The notes: generated by a model not told the origin, from the letters alone. 64,000 nt of DNA from Daphnia carinata (GCF_022539665.2 NC_081331.1:1770501-1834500); one strand, 5' to 3'. Shown: positions 1 through 16,506, numbered from the stretch's first letter. Translations and numbers: made by a program.

Positions 1-1567
1 AGGTGTGTGTACGAACGAAAGCGTGAAAACGATCCAAGTGTTTCAAGTGCTGCCTTTAGCCTTGACTGGATTACAGCTGCACACAATTTTTATTTTAGTT
101 GTTCGTTGTTTAGCAAACTTTTTTGGGGGGTTTCATTCTTTTTTCTGAAACATACAGTCTGCGCGAATCGGCATTTTTGAGACCAGAATTTTTAATGCTG
201 GTTGTGTTATTCCGGTACAAAGTATTTCTTTATAGACTTTGTTATTATCTTTTATAATTGCCATCTTAGTTTTTCCAAAGGAAAAAGCTTAAGAAAAAAA
301 AAAAAAAATAAATAAATAAAACGGACGCGCCGCCATTGGCCCAGGTGTGGCGGGCGTCGTCATAGCGACCGAGCCCCGACGCCAATCTGGATAAACCAAT
401 CGCTGGGACCTCCGCACGCTAACAATTTTTTTTTTTCCTACATGCTAGGGCTGGACTGAAAGTGCATACCATTTTTCCGTTGTTGTTGCGATGGGTGGTA
501 GAAGTGGGCGGAAGAAGAGGAGTAAGGAGGATTAGCCTGAAAAAGAAAAAACATACACAGACAGAAAAGAGGGAGAGGGCTCCCGCCGACAACAGCAGCC
601 AACCGGGCGGAGAATCAGGTGAGTTGGGTGGTTGTGGGTGGAAAAGAAAACTACCGTGTACGAACTACTATAGTAGTGTATACTGCGTTTCAGTTATACT
701 AGCAGGATTTTCCCAATCCGCAGCGCACCAGCAACAGACTGGAACTCTCCTCCCCCTAAGGCCATCCAACAGCTATATCTCCACCCCCTTGTCTTTCTCT
801 CACATTTCCATCTCCATATGGATGGGCCTTTTTTTTTTTTTTTTAATATCTAGTCTACCTATACCTATACTACTACTATTACTACCTTTATCTCCCTCTG
901 ATGTGTGTGTGGCTAGAAGCCAACTGCTTTTTTTTTTCTCATCCTTCTTTTCTTTTCTCTCTTTATTTTTTGTTTGAAGGGTTGATTTTTTTTCCTACCT
1001 CCACCTGGGTGTCTTGCAAGGTGTTGTAGCACCCCACCAAAAAAAAAAAAGGAGAGAGAAGGAGGAGCTCTCTTTTTTTTATTTTATTATATACATACAG
1101 TTTTTTCAAACTCAGACAGTGAAGTGTCTTATGCGAGTCGCAGTGCCCCACCACCGGCTAGTTCAAGTCCTGACGCCGTCGCGCTCAGGTGTGCAAATCT
1201 ATTCACCTCTCCGAAAACCCTAAATCTCAATCGGCAAAACCTCTGACACGAGAAGTCAAGTATCGCCCGTACGCGCAAACAGTCGCAATCAGTTACCGCT
1301 GCTGCTGTGTTTTTACTGTTCATTGTAACAAACGGATATTCTTTTTTTTTTTTCCACACATTTCTTCTATCTCATGCGGGTTTCCTTTTAATTTAACGAC
1401 GTGCAAGTGGTCAGTTATTCCCTGATTTATTCATTACGCAAAACAAAAACAAAAATTCCCCGAGTTCGTATGGTGTTTCTTTACTGTGTTTGATTGGTGT
1501 CACATTCTTCGGTGGAAATCGCTTGTGTAACTCAAAACAAACAAAGTGAATTGCCTCTACTTCAAAA
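1..1567 (+). promoter_or_regulatory. Upstream and probable 5' leader region of the Gfi-1/Senseless gene
   Basis: No coding exon is supported here. The open frames are short and mostly translate homopolymer runs (poly-Lys, poly-Phe). A GC-rich island at about 321-420 interrupts otherwise AT-rich DNA and contains an inverted CCAAT core (ATTGG at 335-339) with a GCCGCCAT element next to it, which would fit a promoter. The stretch from about 1120 to 1567 leads directly into the first ATG and is probably 5' leader. Promoter function is inferred from position and composition only. Confidence 0.35.
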
Positions 1568-4406
<2,839 letters not shown>

Positions 4407-4760
4407 AAATGTTCATTTTCCGCTGTCATGTTTATGGAAACAAAGAAGAAATGGAACGAGACAAGACGACGATGTCAACGAAAAGAAGAAGAATAAGACA
4501 ACAAAACAAAAGACTAACGGGGCTGATACATTGACCTTATTAAAAGGCCGTCGGGTCAGACTTTGTTTTCAACTGGATCATTTCCAACCAAACGATGTTT
4601 TTAAAGGAGATGAAGTTAGCGGCCGTGACAGTTGATCTATTTATACATCACCATACGTACAGTACACATATTGGAAGAAGATATGGTTTAGGTACAGAAT
4701 CTAACAACACACAATGCGTGCCTTTATTCGACATTAAAATGATTTAATGATTTTTCGGAA
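4407..4760 (+). other. 3' UTR of the Gfi-1/Senseless gene with candidate poly(A) signal
   Basis: The stop at 4404-4406 is followed by AT-rich sequence. The nearest poly(A)-signal variant is ATTAAA at 4733-4738, followed within 40 bases by A-rich DNA. A canonical AATAAA occurs at 7037-7042 and could mark a longer 3' UTR. Which one is used cannot be told from sequence. Confidence 0.4.
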
Positions 4761-7577
4761 ACAAAAAACAAAACAAAAAAAAAAAAAACTAAAACAGAAA
4801 TATTTAATATAATGTGTATAGATCTACTTGTTGCTCTATAGCTCACTCACTCAATCAATGGCTCACAGTTTCACGCCATCCCACATTCTCCTCCCCCTTT
4901 TTGTAAACCAATGTAGCCCGTCTTTTTTTTTTCTTTCACGAATCGCTTTTTCTCTCTAGTCTCTTATTATGTAAATGAGCGTCTTTTTTTTACATGTGAA
5001 AAATCAATTGTTGCGTCACTTGTCTGTTTAGGCCGAATAATGTTTTCACTGTCTGTAATTATTCAACGCATTTGATAAATCAGTTTTTCCTTTGAGCTAA
5101 TTCACAATTCACCCCTTTTTAACCAAACACCTACAAAACTGAATGACTGTATTTAATGTAATTGCTTGTCATTTTTGTTTTCTAAATTGTAATACCCAGT
5201 AGTCCATATTTACCAGAGTTACCAATAATGAGACAAAGAGAAAAGAAGCCAGCAGCAGCCGTTCATTTTGTAACAAGATCGGATTCAATCAAATGTGATT
5301 GAATCAACACTGATTGATGAAGTCGTTAAGTCAAACCCGAATATGTTCGAATCAAAACACCGCAAAATGCGTAGAGGCAACTTTCGCATCAGTAGTTTGA
5401 CAAAGCAAAATTGTCCTTGTATACTGTACTGATTCAAAGCAAAAAGTTTGAGCTTTTCTGTTCAATTAACGAAGGCCTGTACAAACCATTTTCAAGGCTG
5501 GATAAAAGAAAATCCCTGGACAGCAGATGCTTCTTAACAAGAAAACAAAAAAAAAAAGACGTTGAAATGTCTTGAAGGAAAATAATTTATACACAAAAGA
5601 TAAAAGCCACTGTTCCAAGACAAAACAATGCGGATGACGTCCGGCCCGGTGTTTTGCGTTGTAAAAAGAAAAAAAAAAAGAAAGAAAAAAAAACAATCAC
5701 CTTATTATGTAAGAAAACAACTATACGATACCATTTGGCGCACGTTCAGATCCCACTTGTTTTGTTTTTTTCTTACCTTTTTTGCATTGCGTGGGGTCTT
5801 TTTGTTTTGTTATAAATATAGCCAATGTGTGTCTAGTGTTGAAATTTGAAATGGAAATCACTACTTTTACCGCGGCTGTTCTTCGACTTATACAGCGCAA
5901 CGTTTCTTCGATTGTGCAACGTACGCCTCTCTCCCCCCCCGACGAAAGAACTTTTGCACCTGTCCTCGTAGCAGCCGGTCCCCACCGTCTATGTCATTTG
6001 CTTTAATGGGAAATGTTGGTATCTGTATAAATGTATATAGAATTTGTTTAAAAAGGTGGAAAAAAGAAACACACACGACGATAAATGCTTATTATGTAAC
6101 CCCTTTTTTTTATTGAACCTGTGGCATTGGTTCTCTGAAATACCCACTGTTTCGTAAATACCATTTTATGTTTGATGTTTCAATTGAATACAAAAGAATC
6201 CCATCACACCGACAAATTAGCGATGACAATGTCCATACTGGCTATCAGGTCACGATAGAAAATACAAAAAGTTTGTTATAGCGACGTAGTTTAGATAAAA
6301 GTATACCGGGAGTTTTGTCTACCATCGTTCTCTTGTGGTATTCAACAAGTCGATAACAGACAACGACAGAAATTGAAAGAGTCAACTGGTGTAAGCTAAG
6401 AAAAAAAAAAGGTAAAAAAAGACCAAAGGAAGAAAGGGGGGGTTCACCTATTATTCCAACTAAAAGAAGAGAGAAAGCTTTTTTCTATCTGTTGACGATG
6501 AGAGTGTTTGTGGCTCGTCTTATGCGTGCCGCGTGCCAACTGTTTTACCCTACCTTTCATTCCAAGATGGTGGGCGGCGGCTGACGGGGGTTGCTGTTCC
6601 ACTGCGATTCTTCCTTCATCCCTTTTTTTTTTTTTTACCTACTTCCAACCGATTTTGGAATACGTAGAAAAAAAAAAGACACGGAAGGTACATAAGACGA
6701 GAGTTCCCCCCAAATAAAGCGCTGCTGCTCCTGCTGACCACCTGGTTTTTGGGTGTCTGAAGGAGGAGCGAACAGAAGGCAGGTGATTAGGTTAGATGTA
6801 TATGTATCTCTTATACTCCTTTGTCTTATTTTATTTTTTAAAAGTTTCCGACTTTTTGATTCCGTCATCGACTGATGTCAACTGGTTTTCAATCTGTCCT
6901 CCTTACAGATGTTAGCACTGTTGATTTTTTTTCCGTTTAAAAATAAAGGCTGCATTTATGACTATAAAGTCTGCTGCATCGCTCAGATTACCTGTAGTTC
7001 CCAATAGACAAGGATTCCATGACCGTATCGAAGATCAATAAATAAAACAATAGTTTTTTTTTTATGTGTTACGGGAGGACAATAGTTTAACATTGATCGC
7101 ATTCGATTTGTAACCTTATTCCTCTTTCGCTTGACTGCCGTCACTGAACAGAAACAACAGGTATAATCGTACGAATATAAAATTACAAATAAAAGGCGGT
7201 CAAAACTATCAGAGTTCCTTTTTCAACCAAGTTTTATTCTCTCTCGTTTTTTTTTTAGCCCTACTGCCTCTTTATTTTGTTATTTTTGTTCTTGTCTTCT
7301 TGTTGTTACTGTTAGCGCCCTCCTGTAGACTATGCAGCCTTAATACTGCCACCATTTTTTCCCCCTTTTTTTTCTTTGGTTAAATAAGAGACGCGTGTCG
7401 GTCGCGTGGGTCGAAAACTGGCGTCGGCTACCACATGCCCACTCTTCCATATCATAACCGTGACTTCAATCTCCTATTATATACATCTCTTTCTCTTCGC
7501 CCGTTCCTCCACCCTCAACTGGCCCTCTTTCTATCCCCCAAAGTTCTTTCTACATCCAGCGTGTGTGTGGTAAAAGA

Positions 7578-7587
7578 GTCACGTGAC
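7578..7587. promoter_or_regulatory. Palindromic CACGTG E-box
   Basis: GTCACGTGAC is a perfect 10-base palindrome matching the extended E-box bound by USF/MITF/TFEB-type bHLH-zip factors. It is isolated in intergenic DNA, so function is only a possibility. Confidence 0.25.
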
Positions 7588-9088
7588 TGTTATTAGTTCC
7601 GCCGTTCCTAATTTGATAGTGGAGAGGCAAAAAAAAAAAATAATAATAAAAAAACAAAACAGAGCAGCCGGACTTTTTTTTTTCTTCTTTTCTTATGGGG
7701 GAGGGCGAGAATTATTTTTCTTTTATTATTATGTTTCCTTTTTTTGTGTGTGTTACGACCTTATATGAAAATGCTATATAAAACAGATAAATAAACGTCG
7801 CTCAATGAACTGAAAGCTTGCGTGATGCACAAATGATTCAGATTGATTTGAATCTTTCGGCCTTTGTGTTCCAAATGGTTATAACTCTTTCCGCCGTTAG
7901 GCAATCAAAGTGTCGAACAGTTTCAGCTTTTATTTTACTGATTCTTAGCCCCTTATTTAACCAAGTGGCCTATTTTCCTATGTAAGACGATTCACCTTTC
8001 CTCATCCAACCCTTAGACCCTCTACCAACACATAATGAGATTGGATGATTGAGTGGAGAAAACAACCTCGATCATCATTTGTTTTCACCTGTTATCGTAC
8101 AAAAATATCCTTCCGTATGTCTATATACATTAGTCATCGATTGAGGAAACGTCTGTCCTGTTGTTTTCTCTTTTAATGTCCCATCGCGTCTGTCCCCGGA
8201 CGTTGCGTGTTTTGTTCGTTATCGTTTGCATACTAACGCACACAGCCAACTGCCTCTTTATAGAACCTAACTTGTAATAAGGCTATCCGTCTGTCTACAT
8301 ATTGATTGGACACTTGTAGAAAAGACCAATCGTAATACCATACCACGCATATAAATGAAAAAAGGGCGACACATAGCTTTTATTGAAAGTACGCAGCCCT
8401 AATAATTCAACAGTCTGCCGTGTCACATGAGAGCGCACGATGGCGGCCGCAACAAAACGTAAAGAAAAAAAAAATATAAAGGGTACGTAATGAATGTGTC
8501 AAGGCGACAAGGGTGGCGTGTGTCAGTGTCCATATAGTATAGTGCCTAGGCGGTGTGATGTCAATAATAAATGACGGGAACCCAATGTCAATATGACGGC
8601 GGGCGGCTTGTGGCTTGTCTCTGACTTTGCCCTACCCGGAGTGCGGATATAGTGGTATAGCACGCGGTGGACTTTGGATAGCTCTCCATGGAATATATAT
8701 ATTTATATATAAATTGCACTCTCGAATTGAAAAATTTTGAGATTGGATTGCTAGATTCCATGTGTTTTATTTTTTAGGGGCGGGGGGATGCAGTAAGGTG
8801 GAAATGAATTGGTGGATTTATAGACGTGCGCATCGACCGGGAAAACTGAAGTCATCATTTATTGATGTGAAACCTGTGCTATTAAAAAATATATATTCAC
8901 AAGTGTACCTTTTGATAGAACACGGAGGCATAACGTCCCCATCAAAAGCTTTTTCGATTTTCCTTCTTCAATAGTTGAAAAATGGAGGATATCCGGAAAA
9001 TGCACAGCCTGGTTTTGATATGTTAATATTTAACGAAACCTTTTTCGATAGGCATCTTTTTTTACCCCCAATATTTTTTTATGTCTCA

Positions 9089-9537
9089 GTGAGGAAGGTG
9101 ATGTAGCATTAGATGTGTATGTAGACGATGAAGTACTATCAGGTGTCGGGTGCATAATTGTTTCCCTTTCTGTGGACCCAGACCTCGGTTTTCTCACGCC
9201 GGGCATCATCGTATTCACTGCGAGTGCATTGAAGTCCGCGGTTCTGCCCGCAAAAAAGACAAATAAAAATTCTATAAAGACCCCCCTTGTTTTGTCTTCC
9301 CATTTTCTTTGTGTCGAGTTACCCTATTGCATACAACACCTGATGATGTCAACGATGTACCGAGAAGTATGCTTCACGTTCACAGGTGAACATAGCATTC
9401 ATATCGAAAACCGATTTCCCGCTGTGAGACCGGCAGAACGGCAGCTGATGGTAACTCATCCCGCATTGCTTTCGCGCATACCCATTAAATCTTTTCCGTT
9501 CAATGATTTATTTCATTTTTTTTTTTACGTTTGACGT
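9089..9537 (+). other. Orphan open frame, about 148 codons
   Basis: The frame stays open from a pyrimidine-rich, acceptor-like site ending at about 9088 to a stop at 9535-9537. The part between 9089 and 9260 has a mixed amino-acid composition unlike the homopolymer frames around it (for example DVYVDDEVLSGVGC). There is no early ATG, so it would have to be an internal or terminal exon. A donor-like GTAACT occurs at 9451. No family is recognised, and an antisense frame also exists over 9030-9218. It may be chance. Confidence 0.15.
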
Positions 9538-12500
9538 TGCAGCTATGCTTAAAACTAAATCGATACAATCAAATTTTACAGCCATTCTACCAAAGGTCAT
9601 TTGTAATTAAAAGCAATTAAAGACTTGAAATTGGTTTTAAGGTAAAGCGCTAGACATGTCGTGTCTCGCTAGAGTTCACTTGCACCATTGAAAGATGGAT
9701 GGCTATTTATTACTTATACCTTATTATAAATTTGTTGATGTTTCCAGTACTTTGTATTTTGTTTTCTCCCCCTCCCTCCCCTTTTTTTTGTTTTCTTCCA
9801 ATATGCTTTGAAACGCGTTAGGTGCTCTTGAAATTTGATGGCTGCGCTACACCTCGTACTTCGTGTGGTAGTATTTTTCACTGGCACGCTATCGATAATG
9901 GATAAGGTGCATTACATTATCGGCGTCCAGAAATAAAGGGCGCACTGCTCTGATGCGCGTTCCATGTGAAAAATGCACACCTATTGTAGATCCCCTCCGT
10001 CCTTTTATTTTCTCTCCCTTTCCCATGTACACTCTCAATATGCTTTCACCGCTCGTGCTTTGTATTAAAGCCAGTGACTGATAGTTTAAAGGTAACAACA
10101 AACACACCAAGTCAATTTTTCAGCGTGATGACCAGACTTCTTTAAATATGCAGAGACCATGGGAATATTTCGTTCCACTGATGACCCTCCAACGACACGT
10201 GTTTTATCGGCCTGCCCCATCGCCAATATCCGATGATGGATTTAATGGGATTGGGCCGAGCGTCGCAACACGTCAAGAAGTTTCAATCATCATCCCAAAC
10301 GCTCTTGTTTTTCAGACACAAATGGATGTGCGTACAATCACGCTAATGGACTATTGATACATCGAAAATACTACGCACAATAGTCTCTGTTTTTCTTTTT
10401 CTTTCTTTTTTTTTTTTTTTTTTTTTGCTTCAATACACATATGTTTATCTTTCCCTGTTTTATGCGTTTCCCGGAAAAAAAAAAGGGGGGATGCCTGAAA
10501 TTTCGACTCTGTGGCGCCCATCGACGACTCATCCGGGGCTCCGTTCATCGCGGAGCAGCTGTTCAATCCTCCAAAGCTCTTCTACTATTCGATGGCCTAT
10601 ACACCTATGGTAGTCTTTTATGCTATCTATACACATTGTACATTTAGATCTATCTCTATCGGCCCCATAAACAGCCTACATTCATATTTATGTCGATGCG
10701 CTTATGTGACTCGGGGACATATTGCGCGGAGGAAAACAGAGAGAGTCGAGAGAATCGAATATTCGTATTCAGTATACAGTGGATATAATTGTAACATGCG
10801 CGTTTTTATAGTGTATCGTGACCCTGGACCCCGTTCCCTTTTTACCATAACCCCCCTCACTTTCCCTTATATACGCTGCGGGAGGGTTAGGTTTGGAAAA
10901 TATTTCCTTTTTCCCCAATTTACTGTAATATCTATATTATAGACAGCCCATATGTGTCTAGGCCCATACATCCCGATTTGCTCTTTTCTCCGATACATTT
11001 CTTTGACGTGGAGCCTAATAACAAATGGCGCTGATGGAGAACCAAGTTTACCATACATGTCATAACCTTTCGCCCTCGATTTGTATCGATGATCGGAGGG
11101 TGTGTTTCACGCATAACACACTTGATTTTTTTTTCTACACCCTCTTGCATTCTATTGATTTCAAGCTGGAACACCACATTTTCTGTTGGATGTAGGAACT
11201 GAAGCCGGAGTATCAAAAATTTGTTATCAGGTCACCTCTGGTCGTCTAACTACATCATCAAAATTTGAGGGATAGATTTAAGTTTTCTCTCCCCCAAAAA
11301 AAATCAGACCCCCTTCCATTATTTCCACTCGTTGTTGCGATGTACCGTGTCGTTTCGATAAAGAATTCATGAACAGTCCACCGCTATTCAAATGACATGT
11401 GTGCAGGCAGTATAGAATATATACGACGTTGAAGACTACATACGCATAAAAGGCCTATAACACACAGTGGCCATACACACTAAGGCTTATAATATAGACT
11501 TTAAAAAAAATGGGGGCTGTACACACGCCCTTTTTCTTCCTTTTTTTTCTCGCAATAAAAACCGATCTATATAGTCTGTTCTTTCTTTTTTCTTTATGGC
11601 TCCTGCAAACCGACGAATATGACTGACTGAGTCTTCTCTTCTGGGGTCCCTGACTCTGTACGGAAAAGGGGTCGCTCGATATAGTACGTAATGCAGAAAG
11701 AATCTTACATGACTGCATGGGATCGTTCCTCTTTCCCTCTTTTTTTTTCTGCCTATTTCTCGTTTTCTACCACTTTTGCTGATTGGAAGGCAAAGGGGGG
11801 GGGGGGGGGGTTTACAGGGACGGACGGCAATGCTGTCTGGTATGGATATATTACGTACACTCCTTATCGTCTTTAGTAAGGCCATGTTTCGTCGCAATTT
11901 CCCGGCAATTCTACGCAGTTTGGAGAGGCCCACCAAGACTGATTATGATTCATTACTCTCGCGGCTATAACGAGGAAAAGAGACAGAGAGAAAGAAAGAA
12001 AAAAAGATAGAAGCAACACTTAGACGCATGTTCCGTGCTCCGTAGCCATCAAATTGATCCGTGGCGGAGTGCATAGTACGCGCGGATACAGCCCCGACGT
12101 CGTCCGCAACTGAAGTGGTTAACGTTGAGGTCGGCAGAGTTGTATATAGGACTGTAGGTCACATTAGCTGCAGGCGTATTTAAAGCGAAATAAAGCAAGC
12201 CATAAGAGACGGATCCCGGAATGATAGAACCACTGTACCGTTTCGGGGAGCTTTATTGCCACTATTGCGGATTATTGACAGACATTCGGTATCCTTGGAG
12301 TATGATGCGTCAAAGAGTAATGGAGCCAGAGCACGGACGTCAACCTTTCTCGAGTAGAACAGTGTTATGATCGTGCTAAATTGACATGGGTGTTTAGAGA
12401 GACTTACGGTGTCTTGCGCCAATATGAGCAGGTCAAATGTCGGGGATATTAACAGGAAACTCTTAAAATTTTATTTATTTTTCGTTGTAAATTGTTTAAC

Positions 12501-13713
12501 GTTTGACCAAGGTAGGCAATCGCCCCGTTAGATGGTGGTTAGCAATTGGAATGAATCAAATTTCCCGTAGATTTCAAAACTTCGTCCTCGGTCCGTCTGG
12601 CAAATAAATAATTCATCAGTTGGATTCAACTAAATAAAACTCGTTGAGCGTCGTTTCAGAACTTCTGCTCTACATCCTTGTGTGTTTATTCTCTGTTTAT
12701 ACTTGAAGTACAGGCTTGCTTGAATGTAAAAGGTTTACGAAACGACTACGTTTGTTACCTGAGGATATAAGATGGTACGGAACCGAACCAGCAGATGGTG
12801 GTACAAAAATCACCTGGAAATTTTGAATTCAAAATAACTGCCTTGCTCATTTTCTGGATTGAAGCCACGAGTACTTTTCAAGAAAAAATCAAAGCACCGC
12901 ACAAGACTCATGTAGCATTCTTTGCTGATTTGCATACTATGCCTATTGCCAACTATAGTACTCCATATTACCTTTTGCGGTAGTGTAGCTCCTGCGATAT
13001 CCAGTGGGAAGGGGAAGCAAAATGAACTCCATTTCCGAAACGAATCTTATGGTAATGACCCCAAGGGTTCAAGGGGGTTCTTGTTTCTGCTTGTTTTACC
13101 GTCCCATGTCTGTTTTTCTTCTCTTACCTTTTTGGTTCGGCAGTTTCGAAAAAAATGCAAATTTTTTAGATAGAGAATTCGTTTGGCCATGGGAAACGAG
13201 GGAAAGGGTTATCAAAAATCCTTGATGGGTGTTTTTCCTCTTTCACCTACATTTTCTCATTATCCTGCCCCTATCTCAAAGGTTTAGCAGTGAATGTAAG
13301 CTAAGCGACACGTGTACCTTACGGGAGAAGCCTAATTTCCTTATTTCCGTGTCTCTAAAGAATCTTCACAGAACAAGAGAAATCATTAGGCAACGAGTGC
13401 TTACTTGTACTCATTTACGAACAATTAACAGGTAGTTATAGAAGTTGTGCCCGTATTCATTAAACTTGACTTTATCCTTAAACTTGAAGTTAGATTTTTG
13501 ACTTTTAAACTTCAATTGCACTTGTATTGATTACACTGATATGTCAGAGTATATAATGAAATCCCAGCTTTCATATCGTGAGAACTAAAGTTACAAGAAT
13601 TTCATTTTTATATCATGTCCTATCTGGTAAAGCATTAATGTGACATCGCGTCGTCTATTGCACTGTAAAATTACTGCTCCTCAAATAAAAATAGTTAGTA
13701 ACCTGGTGGAGGT

Positions 13714-16506
13714 TTAATAGAACTGTTCGTCATAATGTTGGATCTCGCAGTTCAATCCACTAGGAACGTCAACGTAAATATTTTCTTTTCCGATATGATT
13801 CACGAGCTTCATTAATGCGGGTACATCTACGGTGTCATATTGGGAACTCCAGATGGTCAGGGTACTACCCTCAATCTAAGCGGCAAATCAAAATTGTCTA
13901 AACGTGTTAAGATAAAAATGCCGATGCCTGCCAAAAAAAGAGGCATGTTATTAATACCTCCTCGAGTAACCACAGGATGTTTTTCTGAGATTCGGACGAA
14001 GTTAACAAGCCTGCCCGAACTGGAAAAGTAACGGGCTGTCGTATTTGAGCCGCTTTCAGAGCGTCCCGCATTTGAGCCACATGCTCCAGGGTGTACGATC
14101 CTTCGTTGATGATTTGCAACGGCCAAGCCATTTGCGGGCCAAACCTATTTAAGAACAAAATAAAATGATACGTTGCTAACGAATATAACGTATTTGTTTA
14201 AAAAAACTAACGTCACCTAGTAGTCCAGCCAACAGAGAGAACTGCATCGGGAAAATAATCTTTTGCCAAACTGAGAAACCGCAAAGCCTCTGCCAAGAGA
14301 ATTAAACGATGCATTTATATCACTATTATATTTAATACTTTAAGTCTTAGCAATCAAATTGGTTTGAATTCGACATCACACTTACCAACTGGTTTCGTGG
14401 AGGCGTTCACCGGTCCTGGTAGGATGTCCGCGTTTAACCACAGAGGTCCGATGATCTTTGCAAATAAAGCGCACAAGTTATGGCGTAAACAATGCTAATC
14501 CTGCTACCTATACATTCTGCTATACTTTGCTAGCCCGTGATTTGATGGCAACCAAGGATAGTTCGACTACTTCCAAATCCTTAAAGTCAAGTTTGATGCC
14601 TTTAGTTGTATTACTATCGAGAATAGTATCTAGAAATTCTTCTAAGCTCAAATCCGATGTGTTCAAAGGTGGATGAGCCATGATTGGCATAATCGTAGCG
14701 TCGCCACCTGTGATGGTACCGACAGAAACGTCTGCCTCAATCATCATGTCACGTCCTGAAAAGTCGGGGGAAAGAATCAAGTTAGACTTGCCAAAAACTT
14801 GAAGTAGCTGTCAGGACTGTATACTGACCATGAAGGGATTTGTAGAGCTGGATTCTGCTGTTTATTCCATGTCCCCATTTGATGCGGGAAAGATCTGATT
14901 TTATCTGAGGGAAAACTTCTGTTATAGGTGAATTGCACTTGTAACTGGTTGGGCAACAAATTCCAGGAGTGTAAACAGGGGTGCATCCAATGCGGTCGTC
15001 TAATATACAATGCACCTCCTGACAACCAGGACCAAACAAACCTGTTTTGCGCACGATACAAATCATACAAATATTAATAATAATAGTTTTTAAAAATATT
15101 AAATAATTAATTTCAATTATTCACACCGTAGAATCCTTTAACACAGGTACACTTTCTGCAAATCTCGCCGGTAGGAATCGATTGTCCTTTTAGGTAACCT
15201 TTACCGTTGTAGACGCAAATGTCGTCCGAAGGACCCACACCAGCTAAACTTCGTTCGGCTATGAATAACAAAAACGAAAAAGAAAAGAATAAACTAGTAT
15301 TTTGTTTCAGTAAACATGTTCACCGTTATTTTCGATTTACGGCATTTGATGGACGGACAACAAGCACCGGGTAACGTGACTAGGACGCAACCTTCTTCCT
15401 GTGGAGGGAGAGGTTCATCGCATGAGATTTGGTTACATTTGATAGTAGCTCCTCCTTTACTAAAAAGTTGTTCTCTTCATTTTATGAATTGGATTTGGAA
15501 ACCTAAGACTAACGGCACTTACTGGTTATCACTCGCCCCGCATTTGCAGTCCGTTTTACATGCATCGTCTTGGTTGATTTGTAAAATTTCTTGACCTATA
15601 ATGTAGGTAACATCACGATAGCGACAGACTCCGCGGCTAGATTTCACCGTAGCTGTTTTAAATACAATACATGTTAAGTTGGGAAATGAAATGTTCTGCA
15701 ATCCAACGTTAAAGTCTGCAGGTAACTTTCTTATACCGTTTTGACGAACGCTGATAGTAGAATTTGGAAGGCTTGCCTTCTCTTTCAGGCAGGCTGTTTT
15801 GCATTCTTCCAGGGAGGCAAAAAGGTTGGACGTTTTGCCGCATCCTCCATACGCGTAGCTCTGACACTCTCCGGCCTTGGAGTTGAAAGTCCACGATGGA
15901 ATTATGGTTAGCGAACAAATGAACGAGTCGGGTTTAACGGGTGGCAAGTTGCATCTCTCCTCCGACTGCAGTTCGTTGCCCTTATCAGCTTCATCGACTG
16001 GGAACATTCAAAGTATCTATCAAATGGCTGAAACTTTATGACTCAACGTTCAACCGGAGCCGTAATGGGTCCGTCATTCTACACTCTGAGTTTTCACACA
16101 TAAACACAGATCCCATTTCAAAATAGCATAGATAAAAAACACAGTTGTGTAAAATAGACTGCTTATATACTTTATAGAAAACGTTCATGTACCCTTGACA
16201 CTTCGTTTTTGAGATTATCTTGAGAACAATATTGGAATAAAGCACTTAAGTTAAAGAATGAAACTATCATTTTATACTTCATAAGTAATGGAGTCTTTTA
16301 ATCAACTCACGTAATCCACACGAACCCGCTTCCAAGACGGAGAAGTGAAAAGAGACAAACAATCAAAGGAAATCAGTTTCTAAAATTTGATAGTATAAAA
16401 GCAAAAAAAAAACAAAACATGCCTTGTAAGAAAATTAGAAGGACTTACGGCGGTCACTGAAAACGGTGGACGTTGCGCAGAGCAGGATCACAAATTGGCT
16501 TAACAT
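13714..16506 (-). CDS. Secreted Kunitz-VWC-VWC-menorin (FAM151) protein
   Basis: Eleven exons, in transcript order: 16449-16506, 16311-16328, 15523-15997, 15341-15459, 15127-15258, 14829-15041, 14526-14755, 14386-14455, 14217-14289, 13958-14144, 13714-13875. All junctions keep phase and give 578 residues. Residues 1-17 form a signal peptide (MLSQFVILLCATSTVFS). A Kunitz domain with all six cysteines spans about 41-95 (C41, C53, C70, C78, C91, C95). Two cysteine-rich VWC-like modules follow (about 135-223 and 239-303). A menorin/FAM151 domain fills about 321-578, with H325, E345/D347 and H366 in a PLC-like-fold pattern (IKWGH, MIEADVS, PIMAHPP). Kunitz domains usually inhibit serine proteases. 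Nematode menorin is an epidermal cue for dendrite patterning. The protein should be extracellular; enzymatic activity is unproven. Confidence 0.92.
16311..16328 (-). other. 18-nt microexon of the Kunitz-menorin gene
   Basis: This exon bridges the signal-peptide exon and the Kunitz exon. It is flanked by an acceptor (..TTGGAAG) and a consensus donor (GTGAGT) on the minus strand. Entry and exit are both phase 1, and it encodes roughly PGSCGL. Skipping it would keep the frame, so it may be optional. Confidence 0.6.

Larger units (their letters stand above)
4761..13713. other. Intergenic stretch without a convincing gene
   Basis: About 9 kb of AT-rich DNA with frequent poly-T and poly-A runs. 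No protein family is recognisable on either strand. Items worth noting are a 10-base palindromic E-box GTCACGTGAC at 7578-7587, a long orphan frame at 9089-9537 on plus, and a short frame at about 12049-12263 on minus. A short protein-like frame at about 10510-10612 on plus lacks an acceptor. The last kilobase before 13713 is the 3' side of the minus-strand menorin gene. Conserved distal enhancers cannot be judged without a relative for comparison. Confidence 0.5.

Noticed and set aside
462-977. 171-codon plus-strand frame upstream of the Gfi-1 gene
   Set aside because: It translates homopolymer-rich DNA (Phe/Leu/Ser and Lys runs), does not begin with ATG in good context and has no family resemblance.
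10510-10612. Protein-like plus frame containing GAPFIAEQLFNPPKLFYY
   Set aside because: The composition looks coding, but there is a stop just upstream and no AG acceptor between that stop and the frame, so no exon can be built.
12049-12263. Minus-strand frame of about 70 codons (GSVSYGLLYFALNTPAANV..)
   Set aside because: It has no start, no clear acceptor and no family match; possibly a relic of an exon, but support is too thin to annotate.
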